Part shown: positions 1 to 8,126 of the stretch, piece after piece | How positions within the stretch are numbered: position 1 is the first letter of the stretch | Layout: each line of letters opens with the position of its first letter | From: an uncultured Spirochaetaceae bacterium | Lineage (GTDB): Bacteria > Spirochaetota > Spirochaetia > Sphaerochaetales > Sphaerochaetaceae | Assembly (NCBI GenBank): GCA_944390725.1 | Contig: CALXQU010000005.1 | Coordinates: 84,310-148,309, forward strand | DNA length: 64,000 bases | Direction: 5' to 3' | Made by a program: the position numbers and the translations under genes | Notes under the pieces: model-generated | Database searches by the model: none | Told to the model about the DNA's origin: nothing | The model's input: the letters and a program-made list of their open reading frames with translations, nothing else

Positions 1-611
1 CTGCGGATCCTATACCTTGACCTTTCCTCTGCAGCGTCAGGAGCCTTATCGATAATGGCTTCCAATACCCCCATCCTTTCCTTCGCTCCGATATCAGGGA
101 AGATAGGTATGATATGGGATACGAAATGGAATGCGAGGACCTTTTCCTGCTGGGACCTGACCAGCTTTGCCAGCATCGGATTAGCGCAATACTTCAGCAG
201 GAGCTGGTCATATTCCGAATTCAGGATATTGTACTTCCCTTCCCTCGTCTCAAGGTCTGGAAGCCGCGATATTTTCCTGTATTCCTCCAGCAAGTCGCTG
301 TAAGGCCTGGTCGGATTGCCGGCCTTGCAGTTAAGCCTTGCGAGCATCCCTTCCAACGCTTCCCTGACTTCATATAGGCTGCAAAGCTGGGTCAGGTCAA
401 GGGTTGCGACAAATGCGCCAAGATGTGGACGGATCACGACTATCATATCTTCCTGCAGCCGCTTCAGGGCTTCCCTTATCGGCGTCCTGCTCATATTCAG
501 ACGCTCTGAAAGCTCTTTCTCCGGAAGGGGCATTCCCGGCTGATAATATCCATCCTGGATCAGCCCCTTGATTTTCCCATATGCATCTTCGCCTAATGTC
601 GTCTTTCCCAC
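1..611 (-). CDS. GntR-family (FCD) transcriptional regulator, partial
   Basis: The minus-strand reading frame gives an N-terminal winged HTH typical of GntR proteins (YGKIKGLIQDGYYQPGMPLP, then LSERLNMSRTPIREALKRL) followed by the start of an all-helical FCD ligand-binding domain (LYEVREALEGMLARL). The C-terminus runs off the left edge. A GTG start at 611 has GAGGG at good spacing; a second in-frame GTG at 620 is possible but too close to that site. It directly follows the lyase gene in the same operon, so it probably senses an intermediate of that pathway and represses the operon through the TTGTATACAA palindrome at its head. The family and domain calls are firm; the ligand is unknown. Confidence 0.9.
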   Translation of the reverse strand, partial: MGKTTLGEDAYGKIKGLIQDGYYQPGMPLPEKELSERLNMSRTPIREALKRLQEDMIVVIRPHLGAFVATLDLTQLCSLYEVREALEGMLARLNCKAGNPTRPYSDLLEEYRKISRLPDLETREGKYNILNSEYDQLLLKYCANPMLAKLVRSQQEKVLAFHFVSHIIPIFPDIGAKERMGVLEAIIDKAPDAAEERSRYRIR

Positions 612-622
612 GCGGTTCACCC

Positions 623-2140
623 TCAGCCATTCAGAATAGAGCCAACGGCTTTCATCCTTGATGCATCGGCCTGCTCTATTCTACGGATTGATTCATTATA
701 CCATGTATGCCAGTTTTCCACCTTTGACCTGGCAGATGCAAGCATGCTTTCCATCGCTTTCGGACCTACTCCGCCAGGAACTTCCCTTATCGATACGAAA
801 TGATCAGGATCAAGGCTCTTCCTTATCATGCCGTAATCGCCAGTGAAGGGTTCTCCGGCAACCTGCTCATAGACAGACCTGAACAGCTTCTCGTCTATTG
901 AGCTGAGTCCTCCGCCTGATGCAATGACCTTCTTCACCAGGGCCGATACCACATGATGCGCCGTCCTGAATGGCAGGTCCGCGATCCTGACTATCGTGTC
1001 AGCCATCTCCGTAACCACCGAGAAGCTATCCATAGCCCTTTCCCTGAGGAGCTTCTTATTCACATCGCAAGTCGCTAGGACATTATTGAACAGATGGATG
1101 CTGCGGCAGAATTGGTTGATGGCCTTCACGAGGATAGGGACTATATCATCCTTATCGGAAATATCGCCATACGGTGATTTCAGGTATCCATCCATCACTG
1201 CAGCACAGAGGCCCTTAATCATCGAGAAGGATGCCCGCAGATGCTCGAACGCAATCGGATTCCTCTTCTGCGGCATGATGGAGCTCGTGGAGATATAGCC
1301 ATCGGCAACCCGTAATATATTCATCTCCTCGGTAGCCCACAGCACCATATCCGTTATGACCCTTGATGCATTTATCGAAGAGAGCATGACCGCAGCTGCC
1401 GTCTGCGTATCTGCGTCACAGCAGCCTATTGAGTCAAATGAATTCTCAATGATGCTATCAAAGCCAAGCAGGTCAGATATATACTTGCGGTCAAACGGGA
1501 AGCCTGATGTGGTAATCGCAGCAGCTCCAAGAGGGGACGTATTTACGATCCGATATGCTTCGGAAAACCTCTGCAGGTCGCGGTTCAGCACGTCGGTATA
1601 GCCAAGGAAATAATGCCCTAGGACGCTAGGCTGAGCCTGCTGCGTATGCGTATGCGCAGGGAAAAGCGTATCCTTATGCTCCTCGGCGAAAGCCCGTACG
1701 GTATCCATGAGCCCCATAAGCTCGCGGATTGCATTCAGGACGAGCTTGCGCAGCATCAGATGGTCAAGGGCGACAGACAGGTCATTGCGGCTCCTGGCGA
1801 TATGTATGCTGCCGGCCAGCCCCCCGGTTTTGGAAATCAGCTCATCCTCGATCATGAAGAAGAGGTCCTCATGCTTGCCATCGTAATCCATTGTCCGGTA
1901 CTTCCCATAGTCGAGATCCTCTATAGCGGCAAGGATGACCTTCGCATGATCGGGAGAGATGATCTTCTGCTTCACAAGCATAGCGACCTGGGCTTCATTC
2001 GTGACACGAAGCGGATCGACTCTATATTCCCTCGCCTCCATGAAAGCCGGAAGCAGTTCCATATCAACGAACGAAACCGCCGGATAGCCTGTCCCATCTT
2101 CCTTGAAGACACGTTCCCTAATCTCCTTGTAATCTGCCAT
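623..2140 (-). CDS. Argininosuccinate-lyase-like enzyme (fumarase/aspartase superfamily)
   Basis: 505 residues, about 45 longer than usual ArgH. It has the superfamily signatures: ARSRNDLSVALDH (ArgH: GRSRNDQ..TD), PAHTHTQQAQPSVLGHY (general-acid His region) and the flexible loop TSSIMPQKRNPIAFEH with the catalytic Ser. The loop reads KRNP-IAFEH rather than the KKNPD of arginine-biosynthetic ArgH, and the first signature is also altered, so a different C-N (or C-C) bond substrate is likely; ethylenediamine-disuccinate lyase is a known example of such a long ArgH-like enzyme. It sits between an ABC permease gene and a GntR regulator rather than with arg genes. GGAG lies 8 nt before the ATG. 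The superfamily is sure, the reaction is inferred. Confidence 0.85.
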   Translation of the reverse strand: MADYKEIRERVFKEDGTGYPAVSFVDMELLPAFMEAREYRVDPLRVTNEAQVAMLVKQKIISPDHAKVILAAIEDLDYGKYRTMDYDGKHEDLFFMIEDELISKTGGLAGSIHIARSRNDLSVALDHLMLRKLVLNAIRELMGLMDTVRAFAEEHKDTLFPAHTHTQQAQPSVLGHYFLGYTDVLNRDLQRFSEAYRIVNTSPLGAAAITTSGFPFDRKYISDLLGFDSIIENSFDSIGCCDADTQTAAAVMLSSINASRVITDMVLWATEEMNILRVADGYISTSSIMPQKRNPIAFEHLRASFSMIKGLCAAVMDGYLKSPYGDISDKDDIVPILVKAINQFCRSIHLFNNVLATCDVNKKLLRERAMDSFSVVTEMADTIVRIADLPFRTAHHVVSALVKKVIASGGGLSSIDEKLFRSVYEQVAGEPFTGDYGMIRKSLDPDHFVSIREVPGGVGPKAMESMLASARSKVENWHTWYNESIRRIEQADASRMKAVGSILNG

Positions 2141-2153
2141 CTCTGCTTCTCCT

Positions 2154-2978
2154 TTATTTTATTGCGCCAGTAGTCAGGCCACCGACGAGATATCTCTGTG
2201 CGAACAATGCGAATAGGAATGAAGGTATGCATACAATCAGGGATGCAGCCAGGACATCGCCCTGCATCATGCTTTCGCGCGAAGCGAAATCAGCTACGAT
2301 GACAGGCAGAGTCTTCTTCGCATCATCGATGAGCAATGTATTTGCCAGAAGGAAGTTATTCCATATTCCGATGAAAGTCATGATTCCCGATGCGGCAAGT
2401 CCGGGCAGCGCTACCGGAAGGAATATCCTCGGCAGGGTCTGGAGGCGTGTAAGGCCATCGATCTCAGCCGCATCGACCAGCTCCCTCGGTATGGTCTCGA
2501 AATACGACTGCATGGTCCAGACGCATATCGGCATTTCGAATGCTATATAGCATATGATCAATCCTGGGAACGAATTTATCAGATGAAGCTTGCTCATGAG
2601 CATATAGAGCGGAATCGCTATGAGGATCTGCGGGAACATATGCACGAACAATATCATCCGCGAGAATGCTTCCTTTGCCTTGTATCTATATACAGTATAT
2701 GAAAAAGCAGCAAGACAAGCGATAAACAGCGTCAAGAAGGTGGAGACGACGGACAGCATTATGCTGTTGAATAGGTACTGCCCTATATTCATCTCCGTGA
2801 AGACCTTCTTCAGGAAATACGGGGAGAAATCATGCGGGAAAAGCGATGGCGGTATCGAGATTATCGACTCAGGGCTCTGCAATGCGGAAATCACAAGCCA
2901 GTAAACAGGGAAGACCACTGGGATAATAACGGCAATGGCCAAGAGATTGATGCAGACTGCTTTCTGTTTCCTTTTCAT
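2154..2978 (-). CDS. Carbohydrate-type ABC transporter permease, MalG-like
   Basis: 274 residues with six predicted membrane segments and the inner-membrane EAA loop (PRELVDAAEIDGLTRLQTL...LPVALPGLAAS) that docks on the ATPase. The N-terminal LAIAVIIPVVFPVYWLVISALQ and the C-terminal end LVGGLTTGAIK are characteristic of the MalG branch. It follows the MalF-like permease by 8 nt and belongs to the same minus-strand importer operon. No ATPase is encoded here, so a shared MsmX-type ATPase encoded elsewhere is expected. The substrate is unknown. Confidence 0.93.
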   Translation of the reverse strand: MKRKQKAVCINLLAIAVIIPVVFPVYWLVISALQSPESIISIPPSLFPHDFSPYFLKKVFTEMNIGQYLFNSIMLSVVSTFLTLFIACLAAFSYTVYRYKAKEAFSRMILFVHMFPQILIAIPLYMLMSKLHLINSFPGLIICYIAFEMPICVWTMQSYFETIPRELVDAAEIDGLTRLQTLPRIFLPVALPGLAASGIMTFIGIWNNFLLANTLLIDDAKKTLPVIVADFASRESMMQGDVLAASLIVCIPSFLFALFAQRYLVGGLTTGAIK

Positions 2979-2986
2979 ATATTACC

Positions 2987-3901
2987 TCAGTTATAGATGC
3001 TTCCCTGCCTCTTCCTGGCAGCGAAATACAGTGCAGCGAATCCAAGCAGGACGATGAAGAGGATAATCGATATCGCAGAGCCCTCTCCCAGCCTATATGC
3101 GCTGAATGCCGTCCTGTAAGCGTATACGGGGGTAGTCTGTGTCGCTTCGCCCGGGCCTCCGCCTGTCATGACCCAGGGCAGGTCATAGAAATTGAATGTC
3201 CAGATGAATCGCAGGACCCCTGAGACCATGATCACGGGAGTAAGCAAGGGGAGCGTTATCTTGATGTATTGCTTCCAGGCACTGGCGCCATCGACAGTCG
3301 CTGCCTCATAATAATCCCTCGGAATCCCCTGCAGCCCGGCAAGGAACATCGTGAACATCAGCGGAGTCCCCCTCCAGACATTCGCGATGATGAGGATCAC
3401 CATAGCTGTCGTCCCATTGCTCATCCAGGCTTTCGGGGAATCCAGGATACCGATATCGACCATCAGGTAATTCAGGATCCCGTAGAGGTCATTGAACATC
3501 CATTTGAATATCAATGCCACGGATACAGTAGGGATAAGCCATGGCATGATCGCCAGCCCGCGGAAAAGGTTCCTGAATTTCAGGTCCGGATGGTTGAAGA
3601 GCTGCGCCAAAGCCAATCCGAAGACGATCTGGAGGCCAAGGGATGAGAATGTGAATACCAGCGATCTCAGCATTGCCCCCCAGAAGGACGAGTCACTAAG
3701 GATCTTGATATAGTTGCTGAACCCGACCATGCTTGTCTCACGAAGTGTCGGCCGATAATTCGTAAAGCTCATGAACAATGCATATAGCAATGGATAGACT
3801 ATAATCAGGCAGATTACGATTACTGCCGGCAGATACAGCAGCATGCCTTGCAGGCTCATCCTATCTATCTTGCGATCCAAAGTACCCGTCCTTCTTTCCA
3901 T
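2987..3901 (-). CDS. Carbohydrate-type ABC transporter permease, MalF-like
   Basis: 304 residues, six membrane segments, with YLPAVIVICLIIVYPLLYALFMSF near the N-terminus split by the family's usual loop and the EAA motif PRDYYEAATVDGASAWKQ...TLPLLTPVIMV. It pairs with the downstream MalG-like permease to form the membrane channel of a CUT1-type importer. The gene begins 11 nt after the binding-protein gene ends. The family is clear; specificity cannot be read from the sequence. Confidence 0.93.
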   Translation of the reverse strand: MERRTGTLDRKIDRMSLQGMLLYLPAVIVICLIIVYPLLYALFMSFTNYRPTLRETSMVGFSNYIKILSDSSFWGAMLRSLVFTFSSLGLQIVFGLALAQLFNHPDLKFRNLFRGLAIMPWLIPTVSVALIFKWMFNDLYGILNYLMVDIGILDSPKAWMSNGTTAMVILIIANVWRGTPLMFTMFLAGLQGIPRDYYEAATVDGASAWKQYIKITLPLLTPVIMVSGVLRFIWTFNFYDLPWVMTGGGPGEATQTTPVYAYRTAFSAYRLGEGSAISIILFIVLLGFAALYFAARKRQGSIYN

Positions 3902-3912
3902 ATCGAAACCTA

Positions 3913-5229
3913 TCAGTCACCAATCAGTTCATGGAGATTCTCGATCAGCATATCAACAGCTTCCTCAGCAGTGATGCCGTCAGTGAACATCAGCGCAAGC
4001 GGAATCCCGAACATGTTCTTCTGGTCCACCTCTCCTGCATAGGGGAACGGCCCATTCGAAAGCGCGATCGGATTCGAATTCCTGAAGATATCAAGAACCA
4101 TGTCCGGCACGAGAGGCTTAAGCTCCTCTGGCATCGATCCAAGGTAATGCTCATTGCTGTAGATGCTCTCGACGACCGGGAACATGCAGTACGGATAGCT
4201 CAGATAGAAATCGACGAGCCTGTCATCCGTATAGCAGAATTTCAGGAATTCCTTGGCCAGCTCCACATTGCCTGCAGCAGGGATGGCGAATCCATTCCAG
4301 CCCATGTACTGGTTGTTCGTCTTCCTGCCAGGAAGCCTGAAGTACCTTACGTCATCGATATTATCGGGATCCATGCTCCTGACGTTATAGTAGATTTCCG
4401 GAGTATCGATCCTGCTCATTACGACTCCCGTCGCTACGAGTTCCCTCAGATTGGCCTGCGTATAGCTGATCGTACCTTCAGGAGCGCAATCCCTTATGAG
4501 GGCGTAGAGCCATTCATATGCCTCGACAAGCGCTGCGTAATCCTCATCATCTATATCGACATACCAGTTTCCATCCTCATCGACATTCACGAGATCCACG
4601 CCGTTTGCCTGGAATGCTGACCAGATCATCTTCATGCCATGCTGGTCACCGAGTGGGATGCCGAAGCCGTATCTGTTGTTCTCAGGGTCTGTCACGGCCT
4701 TGCACATCTCATAATACTCTTCCCAGGTCTCCGGGATCTTATCGAAGCCGGCCTCATCCAGATAGCTCTGCCTGTAATATGCCACGACAGGCGTGATGTA
4801 CAGAGGAAGCGCATAGATGCTTCCATCAAGCGTCGATGCGGAAATAGAGAGCGTAGTGCCAAGGAACTGCTCCTTCCCGCCGATTTCCTCCACGAGGTCC
4901 GAAAGCTCGACCAGTCCGCCAGTCTCTGCCAGCGTCTGCGGCATTCCCTGTCCGACTACCGTAAGGTCGGGCGGATTGCCTGCCATCACTGCTGCCACGA
5001 GCTTATCAAGGGCGCCTGTCCATGGCATAAGCGATATCTCGATATCCACGCCAGGATGAAGGCTCTCGAATTCCGCAGCAAGATTCTCAAGCTCAGCGGC
5101 TCTCTCGGGCTGGGTAAGCATAGACCAGACCGTAAGGGTCTTGTCGGCAGCGTTATCCGTCGACCCCTGTGCAAACAGGGACATGACAGCCAATAGCGCG
5201 CATAGGACAAATACCATTCCTTTTTTCAT
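3913..5229 (-). CDS. Extracellular solute-binding protein (family 1) of the ABC importer
   Basis: 438 residues with a signal peptide (MKKGMVFVLCALLAVMSLFA-QGS) and the SBP family 1 fold (LTVWSMLTQPERAAELENLA; PDLTVVGQGMPQTLAETGGL; YALPLYITPVVAYYRQ). AGGAGG lies 8 nt before the ATG. It captures the substrate outside the membrane and delivers it to the two permeases encoded next. The signal-peptide end lacks a lipobox Cys, so it is probably released or anchored otherwise. The neighbouring enolase-superfamily enzyme and lyase suggest a carboxylated or N-substituted substrate rather than a plain sugar, but that is inference. Confidence 0.92.
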   Translation of the reverse strand: MKKGMVFVLCALLAVMSLFAQGSTDNAADKTLTVWSMLTQPERAAELENLAAEFESLHPGVDIEISLMPWTGALDKLVAAVMAGNPPDLTVVGQGMPQTLAETGGLVELSDLVEEIGGKEQFLGTTLSISASTLDGSIYALPLYITPVVAYYRQSYLDEAGFDKIPETWEEYYEMCKAVTDPENNRYGFGIPLGDQHGMKMIWSAFQANGVDLVNVDEDGNWYVDIDDEDYAALVEAYEWLYALIRDCAPEGTISYTQANLRELVATGVVMSRIDTPEIYYNVRSMDPDNIDDVRYFRLPGRKTNNQYMGWNGFAIPAAGNVELAKEFLKFCYTDDRLVDFYLSYPYCMFPVVESIYSNEHYLGSMPEELKPLVPDMVLDIFRNSNPIALSNGPFPYAGEVDQKNMFGIPLALMFTDGITAEEAVDMLIENLHELIGD

Positions 5230-5241
5230 TGCTTGTACCTC

Positions 5242-6345
5242 CTATTTCTCTGGATAGAACCGGAATTCCTCCAGAAGCTCTGAATCAAATTCAACACCTA
5301 ACCCTTCTATCCCCTCAGGCATTGGAATCGTGCCGTCGGTGCTGATCATGATGTGATTCGAGAATGCCTTCAGAAGAGAGTTGAGATTGCTATCGTAATA
5401 TTCGACGATCAGGCCATTGGAGATGGAACCAACCAGCTGGCTGTGGATATCCTGATCGCCGTGAGGAGCGATAAGCACATTGGAAGCCTGCGCGTAGTCA
5501 GCGACTTTCTTCCATTCCGTTATCCCGCCCAGGACCTGCGCATCTGCATTGATTATGCTTACCGCCCCGGAATCAATCAGCTGCTTGAAGCCCCATTTCG
5601 TGTATTCATTCTCCCCTACCGCAAGAGGGGTATCTATCTTGCCTGACAGCAATGCGAGCCCTTCTATATCATCCGGGATAAGCGGTTCCTCGAACCAGTA
5701 TATCCCCCTCTTATCAAGCTCCTTTCCCATCTTCATGGCATCTATGCGGTTATAGGCATTGTTCGCATCAACCATCAGGGAACAGTCCTTGCCAATGGCA
5801 TCCAGAACCGCATCGATCCGCTCAAGATCCTCTGCAATGGATACCTTGCCTATCTTCATCTTGAGGCATCTGGCATTCTTCGCCTTATTGGCAACCATCT
5901 CATCCTGCAGATCTGAAAGCGACTTCCCTTCCTCATAGTATCCGCCGGCGATATAGGCAGGGACGGATTCGCGATAGCCGCCAAGTAGCTGCCACACGGA
6001 TTTGCCGCATGACTTGCCCATCATATCCCATAAAGCGATGTCGATTGCGCTGATTGCCCTTGTCTCCAGGCCACGGCGCCCCAGCAGCTTGGGCTGATAC
6101 ATAACGTCCCAGATCATCTCCATACGGTAAGGATCCAATCCAATGAGCCATGGTCTGATCTTCAGCATCGAATCGATGACAATGGAATCCCCATGGGTCC
6201 AGCCAATACCGGAAAGGCCATCATCGGCAATCACCTTGCAGACGATGATCTCAGTTGAATCATAGGTATAGCGTCCATTCGAATAAGGGACCCTGTGCCT
6301 GGCCCTGTATCCATAAACCTGCAGATCAGCAATCTTAGCACCCAT
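5242..6345 (-). CDS. Mandelate racemase/muconate lactonizing enzyme family protein (acid-sugar dehydratase-like)
   Basis: About 367 residues with the complete enolase-superfamily barrel chemistry: CLKMKIGK (the K-x-K base pair of the mandelate racemase subgroup), MVDANNAY, WFEEPL and VGENEY as the three metal ligands, INADAQVLGGITEW and APHGDQD, the Asp/His dyad. This pattern is shared by racemases and by acid-sugar dehydratases such as fuconate or rhamnonate dehydratases. The ATG at 6345 has AGGA 6 nt upstream and is preferred to a longer in-frame start at 6366, which lies inside the operator. It is the first gene of the operon. Substrate unknown. Confidence 0.9.
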   Translation of the reverse strand: MGAKIADLQVYGYRARHRVPYSNGRYTYDSTEIIVCKVIADDGLSGIGWTHGDSIVIDSMLKIRPWLIGLDPYRMEMIWDVMYQPKLLGRRGLETRAISAIDIALWDMMGKSCGKSVWQLLGGYRESVPAYIAGGYYEEGKSLSDLQDEMVANKAKNARCLKMKIGKVSIAEDLERIDAVLDAIGKDCSLMVDANNAYNRIDAMKMGKELDKRGIYWFEEPLIPDDIEGLALLSGKIDTPLAVGENEYTKWGFKQLIDSGAVSIINADAQVLGGITEWKKVADYAQASNVLIAPHGDQDIHSQLVGSISNGLIVEYYDSNLNSLLKAFSNHIMISTDGTIPMPEGIEGLGVEFDSELLEEFRFYPEK

Positions 6346-6356
6346 ATGTATTCCTT

Positions 6357-6396
6357 TTGTATACAATCAGAATACATATAAAATACCCATTGTCAA
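6357..6396 (-). promoter_or_regulatory. Promoter and GntR-type operator of the catabolic operon
   Basis: On the minus strand TTGACA (6396-6391), a 16-nt spacer and TATTCT (6374-6369) form a sigma70-like promoter. The perfect 10-bp palindrome TTGTATACAA (6357-6366) sits on the predicted start site. Palindromes of this kind are typical operators of FCD-type GntR regulators, and such a regulator closes the operon, so autoregulated repression is likely. Binding itself is inferred. Confidence 0.65.
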
Positions 6397-6499
6397 TTTT
6401 ATTTTACTCAGGCATGCAAACATGGGCATCTACAAAAGCATTTGCTGATATATCAAGGAAATATATGATTAGGCCATATAAGGAGCGCGAAGAATGCAA

Positions 6500-6883
6500 T
6501 TACATATCCGATCCGTCAGCGAAATACTTACGGAAGTAGTTAGGTGTCATTTTCGAATCGATTGCGCCCTGCCGTATCCTTCTGAGCACATCGTCCTTGA
6601 TCCGCTCCTTCCTTATCGCAGTCCCATCATCAAGCATCTTCTCCAGCATCGCTATATCGAAGAAGCGTAGCTTGTCATATACGACGTACGATGGATGCGT
6701 TATGAAACTGCTGTCTCCTGCATCGAGGACGCATGCCTTGTCATATCCGCGGCCTGGCACGATAGAGCTGATGAATGCGCAGATGCACGTTCCGGAATCT
6801 ATCACTTCCTCAACGACGATATGCAGATGGAACTTATCCAGAGGTGCCCTGAACAGGAAGGAATCGCCGGCAGAGATACTCAA
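6500..6883 (-). CDS. Putative toxin of a Panacea-type toxin-antitoxin pair
   Basis: 127 residues starting at a TTG that overlaps the end of the upstream Panacea-domain gene (AGGAGAGG 5 nt upstream). The beta-rich N-terminal half (SAGDSFLFRAPLDKFHLHIVV) followed by SFITHPSYVVYDKLRFF and a basic helical tail is reminiscent of small PemK/MazF-like barrel proteins that are encoded next to DUF4065 proteins. I cannot place it firmly in a family; its role as the toxin rests on its position. No signal peptide or membrane segment. Confidence 0.6.
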   Translation of the reverse strand: MSISAGDSFLFRAPLDKFHLHIVVEEVIDSGTCICAFISSIVPGRGYDKACVLDAGDSSFITHPSYVVYDKLRFFDIAMLEKMLDDGTAIRKERIKDDVLRRIRQGAIDSKMTPNYFRKYFADGSDM

Positions 6884-7461
6884 AGGGACCTCTCCTTCAT
6901 CAGGAAGTAGTTGCTTTTCTGCACTTCGGCCGCGAGCCTGACGGCGGAAACCGCATCATCATAATCAGGGCTCCCTGCTTTCTCTGCACCGATTATATCC
7001 TCTATGGTGATCTGTATAGATGAACCATGCGGATCCTGCCACTCAGGGAGGTGCTTATGGCAGTAATCGACAAGATCCCATTCGCTGTAACCGCTGAAAC
7101 GGGTATTCACATCTGCGAGCACTTCCATTTCCATCGGGCTCAGATAATCATTTCCAGGATGCTTCTGAAGGACGATCTCATAATCATCGGTCCTGAAGCA
7201 GGACGACCAGAATGAACCATTGTCGACACGTCCATTCTTGATGAGGTCATATATCCTGCTGATGACAGGGCCATTATCCATGGATACATAGCTGTCTGTC
7301 GTTATGGAATTGCCCCATTCGAGGATGAAGCGCCTGTCGGCAAGATAAAGGAGCTTGATGAGCTTCATGTAGTTCATCCTGCCGGAATTCAGCTCGATAA
7401 GGCATGCGGCAGCCTGGGCAGCCTTCTTCTCATTGAATACGAATGACACAGAATACCTCAT
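6880..7461 (-). CDS. Panacea-domain (DUF4065, SocA-like) antitoxin
   Basis: About 193 residues. The Panacea core is visible: YMKLIKLLYLADRRFILEWG, then ITTDSYVSMDNGPVISRIYDL and WDLVDYCHKHLPEW. Panacea domains act as antitoxins or chaperone-like neutralisers for very diverse toxins (SocAB, PanAT). The stop overlaps the TTG start of the putative toxin by 4 nt, the usual antitoxin-first order. The ATG at 7461 (a GGAG upstream) is preferred to a GTG 30 nt earlier, because it begins directly before the conserved domain. Family confident; toxin pairing inferred. Confidence 0.85.
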   Translation of the reverse strand: MRYSVSFVFNEKKAAQAAACLIELNSGRMNYMKLIKLLYLADRRFILEWGNSITTDSYVSMDNGPVISRIYDLIKNGRVDNGSFWSSCFRTDDYEIVLQKHPGNDYLSPMEMEVLADVNTRFSGYSEWDLVDYCHKHLPEWQDPHGSSIQITIEDIIGAEKAGSPDYDDAVSAVRLAAEVQKSNYFLMKERSL

Positions 7462-7502
7462 AGTCCACTCCACTTCCGATTCTACCAGCACGATAACGAA
7501 AC

Positions 7503-7541
7503 GAAAATAAAAAAGCTTAACCAGTCTCCTGATTAAGCTTT
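7503..7541 (-). terminator. Rho-independent terminator of the tRNA operon
   Basis: A 12-bp inverted repeat (AAGCTTAACCAG at 7513-7524 pairing with CTGATTAAGCTT at 7529-7540, 4-nt loop, wobble pairs tolerated) is followed on the minus strand by TTTTTTATTTT. It lies 3 nt past the tRNA-Gly and upstream of the antitoxin gene. Confidence 0.85.
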
Positions 7542-7543
7542 AG

Positions 7544-7615
7544 AGCGGGAAACGGGACTCGAACCCGCGACATCCACCTTGGCAAGGTGGAGCTCTACCA
7601 CTGAGCTATTCCCGC
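7544..7615 (-). tRNA. tRNA-Gly (GCC)
   Basis: The minus strand folds into a full cloverleaf: acceptor GCGGGAA/TTCCCGC, D-loop AGCTCAGTGGTAGAGCT, anticodon stem CCACC/GGTGG around TTGCCAA (anticodon GCC), and the T-arm GGGTTCGAGTCCC. The CCA end is not encoded. It is the last gene of a five-tRNA cluster. Confidence 0.97.
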
Positions 7616-7640
7616 AAGTCTACACCCCAGTAAAAGAGGT

Positions 7641-7720
7641 TGCGAGAGAAGGGACTCGAACCCTTAAACCGAAGTACTAGTTCCTAAGACTAGCGTGTAT
7701 ACCAATTCCACCACTCTCGC
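7641..7720 (-). tRNA. tRNA-Leu (TAG)
   Basis: Acceptor GCGAGAG/CTCTCGC, anticodon loop CTTAGGA (anticodon TAG) and a short variable arm (TACTTCGGT). The T-arm reads GGGTTCGAGTCCC. The discriminator base is A, as required for leucine charging. CCA is not encoded. Confidence 0.96.
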
Positions 7721-7731
7721 GGTGTTTGATA

Positions 7732-7804
7732 TGAGCCGCAAAGGGATCGAACCTTTGACCCGCAGATTAAGAGTCTGCTGCTCTACCAGCTGAGCTAGCG
7801 GCCC
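7732..7804 (-). tRNA. tRNA-Lys (CTT)
   Basis: Cloverleaf with acceptor GGGCCGC/GCGGCTC (one G-T wobble), anticodon loop TCTTAAT (anticodon CTT) and T-arm AGGTTCGATCCCT. Discriminator A. CCA is not encoded. Confidence 0.96.
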
Positions 7805-7812
7805 AAGTCTCC

Positions 7813-7885
7813 TGCGCCCAGTAGGACTCGAACCTACAACCTGCGGATTCGAAGTCCGACGCTCTATCCTTTGAGCTATGAGCGC
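7813..7885 (-). tRNA. tRNA-Arg (TCG)
   Basis: Acceptor GCGCTCA/TGGGCGC, D-arm AGCTCAAAGGATAGAGC, anticodon loop CTTCGAA (anticodon TCG) and T-arm TAGGTTCGAGTCCTA. Discriminator A. CCA is not encoded. Confidence 0.95.
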
Positions 7886-7910
7886 GTCCCCTACAGGGAG
7901 CAAGTAGTTG

Positions 7911-7983
7911 GGTGGAAGAAGGGGATCGAACCCTCGACAAGCAGATCCACAATCTGCCGCTCTACCGCTGAACTACTTCCACC
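7911..7983 (-). tRNA. tRNA-His (GTG)
   Basis: Acceptor GTGGAAG/CTTCCAC, anticodon loop TTGTGGA (anticodon GTG) and T-arm GGGTTCGATCCCC. The genome-encoded extra 5' G (G-1, position 7983) faces a C discriminator, the hallmark of bacterial tRNA-His. It is first in the cluster. Confidence 0.96.
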
Positions 7984-8027
7984 ATTTTAGGAATGCGTGG
8001 CGTTCAACCAAGCAATTTCAACAAGGA

Positions 8028-8058
8028 AGAATATGACAGAAAGCAGTACGTTTGTCAA
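8028..8058 (-). promoter_or_regulatory. Probable promoter of the tRNA cluster
   Basis: The minus strand shows TTGACA (8058-8053) and, 17-19 nt later, overlapping -10 candidates CATATT/TATTCT (8035-8028), about 45 nt before tRNA-His. Nothing else is seen in the 143 bp between the tRNAs and the iron operon. Confidence 0.5.
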
Positions 8059-8126
8059 CAGTTTGCAGAAAAAAGAATCAATTTTTTCAATTCCTTCCAA
8101 TACAAGCAGTTAACTGGCCAGAACAT

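Noticed and set aside
397..630. A 77-codon minus-strand frame overlapping the GntR gene
   Set aside because: Another frame over the same bases encodes a clear GntR HTH and continues to the window edge with conserved FCD residues.
623..2140. Reading this gene as the arginine-biosynthesis argH
   Set aside because: Altered signature loops, extra length and a transport/catabolic context make this unlikely; no other arginine gene is nearby.
7664..7952. Short open frames across the tRNA cluster
   Set aside because: They translate tRNA genes; the cloverleaves fully explain the sequence.
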